DNA of 64,000 nt from Heterotrichella gracilis (GCA_032358255.1 JAULBX010000781.1:62001-126000); one strand, 5' to 3'; counted from the stretch's first letter, positions 12,228 through 24,453 are shown. The notes: generated by a model from the letters alone, not told the origin. Numbers and translations: made by a program.

Positions 12228-14789
12228 ATGACGACTCCAAAGTTGCCGTTTACGGATCCAGCGTGGAAGATCCCCGGGTACGGTCCAGGTTAGGCAGGAG
12301 AGCCTGGCACAGATCTGCTGCGCACGTGCGCACCATCCATAGTGGCAAGGACCTTTGAAAAGTGTGGCACTTTGTTAGCGCCTGTAGTAACCAGTGGACT
12401 GCAACTTTGGGCCTGTTTTTATGACCTATTTTGTGGCGGGCCAGTCTTTCAGTACTGACAATTGCAGTGTGCCCACAGGTACACGGGATACGTTCAAGGC
12501 AAGGAGGAGACTATTGGAAAGACCCCTATTATGGGACAGTACGAGCTACGGCATCCTAAGGAGCAAACGTTTTTGGAAACAAGGAACGCAGCATCACCGC
12601 AGAAGATCAGGGTCCCCCCTATAGTTCAAGATGCGGTGCAGGGACACCAGAACTTGTGGCCAATGCTGCAGACTGCGGGTGCCCAGGTATCTCTAGTGCT
12701 TCAAGGCTTTAAGTACTTAAGCTTCAAATAGTGCAGCTTTAGTGGTTCTGACAGCTACTTGTAGAGTGTCCATTATCACAGCCACCATGTACTGTACAGT
12801 GTGCACGTGCTGGGGGTAATCGCAGGAGCACTGGGGCAAGCTTCAAAGCTCTGACCATTTGTCGTTATTGTGCCTATTTAATATCTACTTGCAGAGCAGT
12901 TTTGGGCAAATTATTTCCTTGAAGAAACAGGGTTGTGTGGTGTTGCCAGTGGTGTTGCGCTGCATTGCAGGAGCCAGTGAGAGCTGTAAGCTGCAGCATT
13001 GAGGTTGGCGACAAGAGGGTCAAACCCTATGCCACCACCTATACTGCAAACTATGACGCGCCTTTTGAGGATGGGAAAATCATTCGCAGCCCCCTGCGCA
13101 ACAAACAGCTAAAGGATGTTGCCAACCTGAAGGACATTTACAAGAGCGCACTCTACAGGGTTACAGAGTACGTATCTCTGCTACTAGCAACGCATGCATT
13201 GCTGTATTCCTTCCCTTGTGATACTATGGGTTGGTAGCGCTTGCGTTGCTTGCACCACAGGTCCCACGGTGAAGCTAGCTGAGCGGCCCCCATATGCTTT
13301 CCAGCTGCGGCAACCAACCGCTTTGTTTTGTAGGAAACGATTGAATGACATGATTGCTCACATGAAGGAAAGGCTTGCGGGCAAGATTGGCAACACCAAC
13401 GACAACGCATTTAAGCTCAGAAAGTTGTTTAAAATGTATGACTACCAAGGGACTGGGCAGGTAAAATGATGGGTGCAACAGTGGTGTGGGTTTTTTACGG
13501 CTGGGTTGGGTTGCAGCAATCTGAAACATGTACATTAATTTGCCACACCCCGGCGGTAGCTTACATGCACAAGTTACGAGGCCACACATATACAGCATCC
13601 ATCCAGGTGCTTTGTAGTTGCTGTGAAAGCTCAGCATCCTACTCATGATGACAGTGGCTGCCTTTGAAAATGTCCCACAACATCTCAAATTATATCTACG
13701 GGACAAAGCAACTGCATTTTGACTTTGCTTGGGCGTGCAGATTGGCATTGAGGATTTCAGGGTGATGACTGAAGCATTTGGGATGCAAATGGATGACGAT
13801 GCACTGCTAGCCCTCTTTTCGCGGGTAGGTTCATGCTCATCTCACAATGGTGTGCTGCATGCTGACGGCACACTTTTCTGCATGCGCATGGGGAGCCAAA
13901 CAGGCCCTGGGTGTTGTAATAGGTTGAGCAGCTGGAATATTAAAAAAGCATTTCTGAATCACAGCATTTTAAGGTCATTAATGAAGAAATGCAGGGTGGG
14001 AATGATAATGCGGCGGCAGCAGTTGTTACTGTCTGCACTTGTCACAGTGGCTCTGCTGAGCAATCCCAACCTCCCACGTGCAGTATGATCCAGCAGCAAC
14101 TGGAGTGCTAGAGTACCACACCTTGATGAGCGAGCTGTTGGATGCTGATCATTACTCGCTGTATGTCGGCCACCTGGACACCATCAGTCAGGAGACAGCT
14201 GAGTCTCAAAAAATCCACAAGGCACTTTGCGCGCAGATGTCAGCCAACATTCAGAAGCTGAAGCAGGTGCGCAAGAAATATGCAATATCAAATAAATGAT
14301 GTGCCAAGTCATAACACATGGTTTGTGGAACGCAGAGCATACATTGCGCACAGGCGACTGCCTTTGGGCCTAGATGTACAGGGTACAACGTGGGGTGCAA
14401 GTTTGACCTGAGTCAGAACATTAAATCTAGACAATTGCGACTTATCTGTAATTGATACGGTGCACGTATAATATTACCCCCCACCCTCTAAATTTTATCT
14501 TGCACAAGCAGTGCCCTTCTTCTTGCCGATAATTATTTTCCTGAATTCATGCATATTTTTTGTAGCCAATTGTATGCTACTGAAGATGTTGTTTTGCCAT
14601 CCTATGTAGGTTGTGATGGAGATGTCAGACAGCAATGGGTTTGTTGAGCAGAAGGATCTGATAGCTGCCTGTGCTGCGTGTGGTGTGCCCCTTGCTGGAA
14701 AGCACCTGGACTACCTGCTTGCCACTGTGGACCCAGAGAGCACAAACTTCATCAACAGCCAAGTGTTCACCTCAACTTTCCTAAAGTGA
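12228..14789 (+). CDS. EF-hand protein of ciliary/axonemal type
   Basis: Seven exons: 12228-12277, 12479-12686, 12971-13167, 13334-13460, 13741-13824, 14084-14266, 14610-14789 (342 aa). Most junctions in the EF-hand half are phase 0. Splicing of exons 1 and 2 creates KIPGYTGYVQG, the short IPGYTG motif seen in families of axonemal microtubule-associated proteins; this start is therefore well supported. Four EF-hand-like loops follow: MYDYQGTGQIGIEDF (best; Asp at 1 and 12 of the loop), RYDPAATGVLEY, EMSDSNGFVEQKDL and TVDPESTNFINS. Several lack the full set of calcium ligands, so binding may be limited to one loop. The likely role is structural in the flagellum. The exact orthologue is not recognised. 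If the alga is non-flagellate, retention of this gene would be notable. Confidence 0.75.
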
Positions 14790-15414
14790 TCAGGAGTATC
14801 ACCTGTCATCAGTGCTGCGTGGTCTCAGACATGGTGTGCGGTTGCCGTCTGCGGCGTCTTGCTTACAATGATGCCATTTGGGTGTATATATGTGACACCG
14901 TTGGAAAATTATGTACTTGTCATGGAGGGAAAGAGTTTGCTCAACTGCCCTCTCCTCCCAAATCAGTATTCATTCATTTAACGCTCATTTTTTGTCTACT
15001 GTTGTGTACACTACGTAAACTCGTTGCTGAGCCAGATCCCAGGTCCCTAATGTCACTCATGCCTTATCAAGAAATCTTTCTTTTTTAAGTGTTGTAGTAT
15101 GGGAACATATGCATGCACACAGAGGAGTGGTTCTATGTAACTGGTTGCTGCTGTTGGTCAGAAGCCTGAAAAAACAGGAGGCATTTCAATAAATCTCCTG
15201 CTCTGTCCTGCTGTTTGGCAGAACATTTCATACCATCCCTGGCTGTGACTGGCAGGCTGCCACGCTTCACCTCACGCAGTGATTGCGTGCACGAATTGCG
15301 CGTATTTCAACCCAAACGTCGCCGCACATTTTACAAGACATAAATAACCTGGTACCATGCTGCCAATAGTAGACGTGTGTACAAAGTCGACAGCACGAGA
15401 AGCTACCACCCACA
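14790..15414. other. Intergenic region upstream of psb27
   Basis: Head-to-tail spacer between the EF-hand gene and psb27. It presumably holds the psb27 promoter and 5' UTR. No recognisable element or RNA gene. Confidence 0.5.
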
Positions 15415-16770
15415 ATGAATCCCGCAGTGCTGACTTCGAGCAAGGTCACTCCGTTCAAGCCTCAACAACAGACTACTCAAGGGAGGAGCAACAGGCGCTG
15501 TCGCGCTGTCACAGCTTCGGCGGCCAGCAGGTTGCGTTCAACCCTTATTGACATGTGCATGCATATAGATGCATGCATTTTGTGCTAGCCAGATCACCCA
15601 TGTTGGCAACCGGGCGTTGTGGTATGTCAGGGGGCTGGATATGGTGACCCCTGGGTAGTTTGTAAATACTCTTCTCCTGTAAATACTCTTCTTCCACTGT
15701 AGCCCTGAGCGTCTGGTGAGCCACATCTCTGCTTGTGGCTGGTTGAAGGCACAGTTGTGGTGGACTAGTGGGAACAACACTATGACATACCACCAGTTTC
15801 ACACTCTAAAGTCGACAATGCAATCTTGTGACTGCGCTTGTGGCTAACTTTCTGTTACCCTTGCACAGCGCTGAGAACACAAGTCGGAGGTCTGTCCTGG
15901 CCAGCTTGCTGGCAACAGGTCTGCTCTCACAGTCGGGAGCTGCATCTGCATACGGCAACTGGGATGGCGTCTCGTCAGCAGTTGGATCCTGTCCCCTGGA
16001 GGAAGGAGGCGCCGAGTGCAGAATGAAGATATTGCAGTAAGTGGCTGTTCACTGTTGGCTGAGGCCTGCTCACCCAGGCAGGTGTTGCAGAAAGCTGAAT
16101 GGACACTATCTTTGCAATGCAGGGGAGACAAAACGAAAGTGGGCAGCTATGAGGCACAGTCAGACAACAGGACGAAGGTGTCAGGTGCGGCAAGTGCGGT
16201 GCAGCAGCAACAGTGTGACGTCACTCTCAATAAAGCGGCTGAATGACGCTGTGTGTCTGGTGCAGGAACTGCTCCAAATGTACCGGTTGCCCAGATGACC
16301 GATGAGTACGTCGTGGCGACGAATGCGCTCATCAACAAAATCTTGACATACACTACTCTCGATGTCTACGACCCTGAGCGCGTGCAGCTGGTCCAGTCCT
16401 TGAAAAAAGAGGGGCCCCTCTGGGTGGCACAGTACGCCCGTGGGGGGAGCGCAAGGAAGCTTAGTGCAAGGAAGTTCTACGTGGTGGTCGATTCGCTGTC
16501 CGGCCATTTCGCATCGAACGGGTGAGTCAGGGTCGGGATTAGGGTTTAGGGTTTGCTCTTTACGGGTGAGTCAGGGACAATGCTTACTGTTAAAAGGATG
16601 TAGCTGTTTGCTATTTGCAGTCTGACCACACAGGCCATGCTGGCTGTTGCATGTCATACTGTCAAATGTGCTTATTGCGATGCAGGTATGCGCCGCTGCC
16701 ATCCGGTAAGAGGACTCAGCTGCTGGCAAACATCGACCTCACAAAAGAGTATCTACAAGAGGGCAAGTAA
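15415..16770 (+). CDS. psb27: Photosystem II assembly protein Psb27
   Basis: Five exons: 15415-15530, 15869-16036, 16123-16184, 16266-16521, 16686-16770 (228 aa), all in phase. Exon 1 is a Ser/Thr/Arg-rich chloroplast transit peptide. Exon 2 begins with a twin-Arg thylakoid targeting signal (TSRRSVLASLLATGLL) ending in AASA. Together these give a bipartite import signal into the thylakoid lumen. The mature part matches Psb27: TDEYVVATNALINKI, a central WVAQYARGG.SARKLS helix junction, VVDSLSGHFASNGYAPLPS and a terminal NIDLTKEYLQEGK, predicting the four-helix bundle. Psb27 binds lumenal CP43 of assembly and repair intermediates before the oxygen-evolving complex is added. Introns are short and one carries TTTAGGG motifs. 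Which of the two plant paralogues it matches (Psb27-H1 or H2/LPA19) is not decided. Confidence 0.8.
16557..16580 (+). repeat. Shadow copy of psb27 exon-4 donor
   Basis: The 16517-16537 donor segment (acgg|gtgagtcaggg) recurs at about 16560-16580, separated by a telomere-like TTTAGGG pair. Confidence 0.6.
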
Positions 16771-17394
16771 AGTGCAGTGCAGTCTGCCAGCAGCGCAGCA
16801 GCAACTGATAATCTTATTGCAGGGTGCAGAATTGTTAGGACTAGTTCGTTTTGATTTTGAGAGCAGCTCCCATGGGCACCTCCTGTGTGATAATTTTTGC
16901 CACAATACAATGAGAGAAAGGCTTGCAAATTTTACTGGAGCAGCCGCGAATTTGCGTATATTCATAGGTCCCTTGTGAGCAGGGGGAAGGAGGCAGCTTA
17001 GACTTGCAGAGTGGACAATATCAAGTAGGTTGTGGGGAACATGGCTTGGAAGGAGCTGCAAATGATGTGCGTTTGGTCCTCATCCAAATTCTCAGCAGTC
17101 CCGGTTGCGGTAGGCTCTGTACCTTCCCAGCACTGCGTCAAAAGGGATGTTTATAGTTTAATGTCATGCAAGCTCAAAGTTGACAATGTATTGCAGCAAA
17201 GGCAAGTTATGCTGAAATGCCATCTGATGTGGGCCTGTTGGTTTGGCTGTGTAAACACTGGTTATGTTCATTGATTTCATAAATTATTTCATTGTTCACT
17301 TACATACTGGCAGTCAGAGATTGATCTGGAATGGCTGCAAGTGCATTCTAACGCTATGCGCTAGCTGTCAGGCTGAGCTACATTGACAAGGGTT
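16771..17394. other. Intergenic region between psb27 and the unknown minus gene
   Basis: Convergent spacer. It may include 3' UTRs or a further 3' exon of the minus-strand gene, which has a usable donor at 17431. Nothing recognisable otherwise. Confidence 0.4.
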
Positions 17395-20287
17395 TTAAGG
17401 GTGCTCCTGCTGTATGACATGGCTTCTTACCTGTCTTCCAGATTCCATATGGAATGGTTGCATGCAATTGATTTCCGCAGGACCCAACTGCTGTGCTGGG
17501 AGTGCAGACTGTCGGTTGGCTGGAGTGGAGTATCTGTGGATGTCGAACTGCTTCGGGATGTTTGCATGCAGCGCTGGAGTGGTGTCCTCATCGGCAAAGG
17601 ATACAACTTGCTGCCGGTGAGTGAGTTTGGGGTTCTTGAAAGTAGGATCAAATGCTCCAGGCTGAGCGTCAGTCATTGTATGCTTAGTGGCTGATTCATC
17701 ATCAAACTCGTCAGCCTGCTGTTCACGCGTTGCGTTGCGCTTGGTTTCCCTGTCAGAGAAAATAGCATTTTACTTACAATCCTGTAACTTGAAGAGGAAA
17801 TGTCTGGTCAGGAATCACCTGCTTGTTTGCAAAGTAGTATTCTCTAGAGTAACGGGTTTGAATTATTTTCTTTTCTTGCTGAACCAAACGTACCTGCTTG
17901 CCTGCGAGGTGCCTGCTGTCACTTTTAGCAACTGTTCAGTGAATAAATCCTCCGCCATTCCAATTCCCATGGGAAGAAGCTTGCCATCTGTGTGTGTTTT
18001 GTCAAATTTGTCGTTCAAAGGTTCACAGCACACTTTCTCCGGGTCTAGCGTGCTGTCCATGGCATGGGCAAGGGCTGAAGGACCAGTAGGTTCCAGGACC
18101 TGTGCAATCCACTGCCTGTCAGGTTGACCAGGTAAGGCGCTCTTTGCAAGACGGCCTGCGTGTTTGATGGCAACCAATCAGCAATTTTCTTGATAGGGTG
18201 TGGCATAATTTCCTAGCATAACTATTTGATGTGGCAAGTTTCTGTCAGCTAATGTTATCAATTGCCAGTTTCAAGCGCGTCATTATGAGCATCTTGCAGG
18301 AGCTATTATGGGCATTGCCTACTATTGCAGTATCTCAGTAATACCTGCACGGGCGGTAATGGCATTGCAGGTTGGCAATACGGGTAATCACCTGCAATGG
18401 CATGGAGGGGCGGCAATGTGGGTATTGCCGCTGCTTCAGGCTTGATTTCTGTTGGTGGTGGCAAGCGCCTCAAGTGCAGATCGGGGACCTCCTTCTCAGC
18501 TTGGGATATTGCCTCCATGCCATCGCATGCGATCTTCGCAACACTTCTGAGGTCATCGATGGGTGAGTCGGACAGCTGCAGCTGCTGCCCAATGGGATGG
18601 TCCTCATGCTCGCTAAGTTCACTGGACGTTGCTTTTGGAATCTGCAGAGTGGGGGTGGGCAGATCTTGGCTGGTTATGGGGCTCGTCACAACATCCATGG
18701 CTTGGTTGCTCTGTGCCGGTGTAGCATCCTTGGTGGCATCCGTCAATGCTATTGGACTGCTGCACGTCATCAGCCCACCAGATTCTGACGTGCTTTCACC
18801 TTTGCTGCATTGGATGGGCTGCGGTGTACATACTGCCTGTGGAGGGTAAATGGCTGCTTTTTTTGCGTTGACAGGCCTGTTTGCATGGTTGAGTACCCTT
18901 TTGACAGCAGGGGGTCTGGCTGCTAGCATGTTGTTACGGGGCTTGGGGAGTGGCTCTATCTTGGGTGCATGTGTTGGCCTGTTGGTCTGGATGGAGTTCT
19001 GACTGGCTGCCGATACTTCTGGGAATCCAGATTGTACGCTGCAATTGCGGTCTCCTGTTGCTGGTGGAATGGCGGTATGGGGCTTGCCTTGCTGCAGCTT
19101 GCCTGTGGGTTTGCAGGATGACGCTGCTGCAGGACGAAGCCCTATCAGTGGCCGTCTCATTGCTGGTTTGCTCACTGGTGGCACCGGAGCAGAGCCATCC
19201 GAAATATTGTGCAGCTGCTGTACATTTGGTTTCGAGCTGATCATTGGCACCTGTCGCTGTAGCAACTCCTCATTTGTCCTGTTCTGAAGCATGGATGGAC
19301 GGCCACCAGGCTGCATGGCGTTGTTGGGTGTGATGGGCCCATTGTTTGGCTGGGTGCTTGCCACTGGTTTACCTTGAGGCCCTGCATCCTGTAGAAGGTG
19401 TGAAATTCTCTGGGAAATTGCAGTCATGGTTTGATCACACTGCCTTGACATAAAGTGACTGTCCATATTGAGATCTGAATATTTGTTGCAAGTTACTAGG
19501 AGAGTATGGTGCAGTTGAATAATGCCACTGCGCATTATGATGTGTTCAAGGAGACCATTCAGGGCTTATCATATTGCATTTCTCATGCTAGCCTGACAGG
19601 TACATGAGTCACTGGGTCAGGAGGGGGCTTGATTGACACAGAATCTAAGCTAATACCTTCAGCGATGGGACGGTTTGAAAGTCTACCTTCAAGGTTGTCT
19701 GTTGAGTATTGTGGCAGGTGGTGGGAGTCTCCAGTGACCCGTTCAATGCTGCTAAAGTGGGCACCCTGAAACCCTTCAGCTTTGGCCGCTTGATCATTGT
19801 GGTGCTGGCCAAGTGGCACTGCAACCCAGTGAGCTTCTGCACACTAGAATTTGGGCTTGATACCTACAAGAGAAGCACCTTCATCCGTTCAGAAGGGCAA
19901 GCCCTGCTTTACAAGTCAGGTGTCATGTTACGTTGAGAGTCTCAGAAATTGATTTGTAACAGGGCCACACTACGAGGACCATACATGGTATACCAACTGA
20001 TCCTGTACTACTGTTACAGTAGTGAGGAAACAAACTGGGTACTGTCAAAGGGTACGGTGAGCTGAGGTTTGCTACCTTAGTGCAACTTCTTTACCTTTGA
20101 CAGTAACTAGGTTGTAAGAGCTCTCAGAGCCTCCGAGAACATTCAAACACTTTGGACCTGGTGATAAAATCGTATTGTGGCCAAAACGGACCACCCCATC
20201 AGCGCTAGCGAACCCAATCGAACCGCTTTTGACTAGGTCATGAAGGGCATGCCCTTCAACACGGATAACCTCACCACGAGTGCTACC
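17395..20287 (-). CDS. Unknown Pro/Ser/Gln-rich, mostly disordered protein
   Basis: A provisional multi-exon model on the minus strand: 20287-20095, then about 19831-19590, about 19510-18344, 18111-17894 and 17749-17395. Junctions 20095/19831, 18344/18111 and 17894/17749 have consensus sites and matching phase; the junction around 19590/19510 does not resolve simply. The most ordered part is the first exon (VIRVEGHALHDLVKSG, then HNTILSPGPKCLNVLGG), which vaguely recalls a RAMA-type small beta domain, but I would not assign it. The 1.2-kb central exon is low-complexity (Pro, Gln, Ser, Asn) with short basic patches, suggesting a nuclear scaffold or regulator. The last two exons are conserved-looking (EPTGPSALAHAMDSTLDPEK, AFDPTFKNPKLTHRQ) but unrecognised. 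The true start codon was not found. Confidence 0.45.
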
Positions 20288-20635
20288 CTGCAAATGGAAC
20301 AACGCCCACTAGTGACATTCACAATCATCGATAAATAAAACTGGTGCCTGATCAGTGCCGTCTTAGCCTATCCCTTTGTCAAATATATTTCATGGCTCAG
20401 CCTCACTGAGGTCCACCTAGAATCTGAACCCTAGGGTTTTTAAGCGTCTCGGAGCATTCAACTGAGTTGCGCCCTTGCTTTCGGAGGGATACTTCAAGCG
20501 TGCAACAGTCTATCAAGCACAAAGCATTATCCTGTGGGTGTTCCAAGGTTCGGACTCAGGCAGCCACGGTATCAACCTCGGCTTGAAACCGACACTGAAG
20601 TGTCACTGACACTGTACACACGCTCGACTTCCGAG
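20288..20635. other. Divergent promoter region upstream of formate dehydrogenase
   Basis: About 350 bases separate the FDH start codon from the first exon found for the minus-strand gene. It carries one CCTAGGGTTTTTAA telobox-like motif near 20430. No other element was recognised. Confidence 0.45.
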
Positions 20636-23600
20636 ATGGCCTCCAGACGGCTGCTATCCCTAGCAGCCGGTTTTACATCTCGAAATGCAAGTGGCAGAGG
20701 TTTACAGGTAACTCTGGTTTGAAGAAGGTGCTTAAAAAAACGCGTTCCCGAAACCATGCATGCATGGCGGGACCAGCATTGCATTGGACTTGGCCGAGGC
20801 TTGTACCTGGCTCCTATCTAAACTTATTTAAAGCAAGTCTAGCCATACAATCCAAAACTTCACCTTATCTGCTGAAGGCGGGATCACCAAGGAAAAGTCC
20901 ATGCTTATGGCGCAAACACCTGATGTGGGCACTTTTGCCAGCTATGGGCAATGAGTAGGTCACAAGGTTCCATCGGACAGCAGCAAAGGATGCTACTTTG
21001 ACTGCTACTCAGGATTGAATCCTTCTGGGTAGCAGTCAAAGTAGCATCCAATGGCAATTGAAGCAGGCTTTAGCTTGACGGCCATGGCTGGGGTCTTTTG
21101 CTTTAAGGTGGTCGTCAGCTGACCAGCGTTAAAGCTCCATTTGCACACTAGTGGGGTGTAGGGTGTGGGGTGAAGAAGACTGGCGCTGGGCCCATCGGAT
21201 GAGGAGGAAGCACCAACTCTGAACCCTAAACCCTAAACGAGGGGGACTGGCATGCCATGGACGAGTCACGTGGCTGGCGGATGACATACATATTGCCTTA
21301 CAGGACGCTATTCGACACTTCAGCGCAAGTGCACCATCCTCAGACAAGCAGAAGGCGGTGGCTGTCCTGTACAAGGGTGGCGATGCTGCGATCAACCAGC
21401 CCAAGCTTCTTGGTAAGAGCACACAAACCGCGCCTGTACAAACTTATTGTCTCTGCACCATGTTGTTGCGCCATTGCCTGCAAGGAGAAACTGCGAGAAA
21501 TTACATTCGCATTTTCTTTCATATTCATTTTCTACCAATTTCCTAAATGTAGATGACAGTTGAAACCTGATGCTCCCAGGGACCGTGGAGAACAAGCTGG
21601 GGTTGGAGGATTTCTTCAAGGAGCGCGGGTGGGAGTACGTTGTCACAGATGACAAGACAGAGTCTGACAGCGAGTTCGACAAGCACCTGCAGGACGCCAC
21701 CATCGTCATCACCACGCCCTTCCACCCTGGCTACATCACCAAGGAGCGCCTGGACAAGGCACCCAACCTCAAGCTGGCGGTGACAGCTGGCATTGGCTCT
21801 GACCATGTGGACCTGCTGGCTGCGGCAAAGAAAGGCATCACGGTCGCAGAGGTCACAGGTGCGTGACACTTACAGCACCTGCCACAGCACTATGCGCATT
21901 GGACACACACTTCATGTGGGTGGCAGAGTTTAGTATTGGCGCGGATTTGAGTGCGTTTTGACCTGCCTCGGGCCCTGGTTTGGCCAAGATCTGACCTGCT
22001 GCCTTCAAGGTTGTTACTAACAAGACCTGTTATTGTTGGTGACTTGGTGCAGGGAGCAATGTAGTGAGCGTGGCAGAGCATGTGGTCATGATGATACTCT
22101 CCCTGGTGCGCAACTACATTCCGGCATACACCCAGGTGAGCACTCTGAACTGAATTCAATTTCCATTAGTATTGAAGTGTTAGAGGTGTCATGTGATTAG
22201 CGCTGGTGTACTACAGTGACTGGATCATTTAACTCAAACAGGCCGCCTAGTGCAGGATTGCAATGCTTTTTCGATCACATCTATGATGTTGTGCCGCAAA
22301 TGATCCAATGCTTTTTGGATCACATCTATGATGTTTTGCCGCAAAAAGCGGCCGCCGGTTTGAAATTGGGTTTGTGCCATGTCATTTTCATGTCGCGAGT
22401 TTCAGTCCTTTGTGTGAGGCGCGTATCCTGGTGTAGGTGATCAATGGGGAATGGGATGTGGCCAAGATTGCTGCAAGTGCCTATGATGTGGAAGGCAAGG
22501 TGATTGGCACAGTTGGGGCTGGCCGTATCGGGCAGCGCGTACTGGAGAGGCTCAAGGTGAGATGGGGAATGTGCGAGGGGTTTCCTGCATGCGCTGACAG
22601 GAGGAGAGGAATCGGTTGGACGTCACAAGTTGGATCATGGACAATGTGTTTCACCTGCTTCACCTTGTGCAAGGGGCCATCCTGAGTGCAGCTATTTAGC
22701 TCTGCTTGACGGTTGTGCCATGTGCTGCTGCAGCCCTTCAACCCTGGTGAGCTGCTGTACACCGACTACGGGCGCATGCCTGCTGACCGCGAGAAGGAGA
22801 TTGGCTGCAGATACGTGTCCCTGGACGAGCTGGTCAGGTGATCATGCAAGGCACTGGCAATCTGACTACCGTTGTCCTTTTTGTGCCTGCACAAAGTACT
22901 GTGCAGTATATTACATGCATGTACTTTAGAGCCTTAATGATAGCCAACTGCTGCAGCCCATGTTCATTTGGCAAATGGGTTTGCGTGCAGGACGTGTGAT
23001 GTCATCACCATCAACGTGCCGCTGCACAACGACACCGAGCACCTGTTCAATGCTGAGCTGCTGGGCAAGATGAAGAGGGGCTCCTACCTGGTCAACACCG
23101 CGCGGGGCAAGATTTGTGACAGGGACGCGATAGTGGAGGCGCTCAAGTCAGGGCAGCTGGCAGGTGGGAGTCAACCTGAATAAAACAGGATATCATCGTG
23201 GAGGTGGCATAGGGGTTGCATGCGTGGTGGTAAACTACCTTGCGCTACAGCTACCAACATTGATTTGCAATGGCATTCAATGGAATGAATCAATTCCACC
23301 GACATGTCGATGCACTTATATACCAGAATACCTGTGCTAGTCTTGCGCGTGCTTATTAAGCACAAACGAGATACCACACCACCCATGCTCGCGCACACGG
23401 CAAAACTACCAACAACGTTGGCTCAGCAAAAAGCTGGTAGCAATGCCATGCGTTGCCTCCATTGCTGCATCATTTGCTACAAATGACATTGCCCTGCAGG
23501 CTATGCTGGAGACGTGTGGTACCCCCAGCCTGCGCCTCCAGACCACCCCTGGAGGACGATGCCCCATCACGCCATGACGCCCCACTACTCGGGGACCACT

Positions 23601-24030
23601 CTGGACGCACAGGTGAGCACCAGCTGTGCGCATACCAGGCCCAGAAGAAAGCATGTGAGGTCACCAGAGTATGGTTCCAGCCTCTACACTAGAGTGCCAC
23701 CACTCAGGCAGTTGCTGTCACACTACATCTTTAACAATGCCACAAATATATCTTGTAACACACTACTATAATAATGTATCACAAGATATAATACTATACC
23801 GGTATTTTGTAAATTGGGGCTGCACAATTGCGTCTTCCATGATTTTTGTTTCCTCCATGCAGGCCAGGTACGCAGCTGGCACACGGGACATCATCCAGCG
23901 CTGGATGGAGGGCCGCGAGCTCAATGCTGCTGATGTCATCGTGCTCAATGGCAAGCTGGCGCCCCAGTACGACAAGGCTGCAAAGGCGGGTGACCGCTCC
24001 CTCACATTTGAGAAGGTGCGCCATAGCTAG
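20636..24030 (+). CDS. fdh: NAD-dependent formate dehydrogenase, mitochondrial
   Basis: Oxidises formate to CO2 with NAD+. Nine exons: 20636-20707, 21304-21412, 21580-21858, 22053-22135, 22437-22556, 22734-22837, 22991-23163, 23500-23612, 23863-24030 (406 aa), all GT-AG. Exon 1 encodes a mitochondrial presequence, [20 protein letters not shown]. Conserved blocks follow in the D-2-hydroxyacid dehydrogenase order: [11 protein letters not shown], the Rossmann [45 protein letters not shown], the FDH-specific [11 protein letters not shown], and [18 protein letters not shown] with the active-site His. The end is uncertain: translation can stop at 24030, or splice from 24015 to an acceptor near 24300 that adds a Lys-rich tail; the latter overlaps a dispersed repeat, so the unspliced end is preferred. 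Intron 1 contains a strong hairpin and intron 4 a tandem repeat. Confidence 0.92.
20988..21049. ncRNA. Perfect 21-bp stem hairpin in FDH intron 1
   Basis: The arms at 20988-21008 and 21029-21049 are exact reverse complements over 21 bases (GGATGCTACTTTGACTGCTAC and its complement). The 20-base interior contains a further short AGGATT/AATCCT pairing. It is miRNA-precursor-like in shape but compact. It could equally be a small foldback transposon relic. Confidence 0.5.
22261..22345 (+). repeat. Two-unit tandem repeat in FDH intron 4
   Basis: A 40-base unit beginning caatgcttttt at 22261 is repeated from 22306 (period 45), with two mismatches. Confidence 0.85.
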
Positions 24031-24320
24031 CATCATTCGGCACACCATCAGACTTTCATGGACTCAGAAATTTGAGGACATCGTTTGGTTGGCAATCATC
24101 GCATGGTTGGCAATCATCGTGGCATTGCACCAACAAGATTATTGGTGGACCACAGGTAGGATTTGATCTGATGAGCTGCAATGAATTACATCACTGCTGG
24201 CATATAAATGCTTTTGTAACTGCTGCCAACAACTTTCTTGAATGCAAATTGCTGCATACTTTCTCTACAGCGAGTGACAGCCATGTTGATGTATTGCAGG
24301 GTTGGGAGAAGGACACTGTG

Positions 24321-24380
24321 TCGCCCAAAACGAAAGAAAAGAAAACCAAAGCCAAAGGCGCATAGAAGGCGGCGTACAGA
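24321..24380 (+). repeat. Dispersed A-rich/GCCAAAGGCG repeat, copy 2
   Basis: Resembles 8625-8682: an A/G-rich run, GCCAAAGGCG, then GGCGGC. It also forms a short open frame that could be mistaken for an FDH tail exon. Confidence 0.4.
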
Positions 24381-24453
24381 CAGCGCATAGCCCCCCAGGG
24401 CTCACAAGAAACTAGGCAGGGAACCTTTTAGATCTTCAGAGAAATAGGTACTA

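Noticed and set aside
24300-24363. Possible extra C-terminal exon of formate dehydrogenase
   Set aside because: Acceptor and phase fit, but the sequence is part of a dispersed A-rich repeat and the FDH fold is complete without it.
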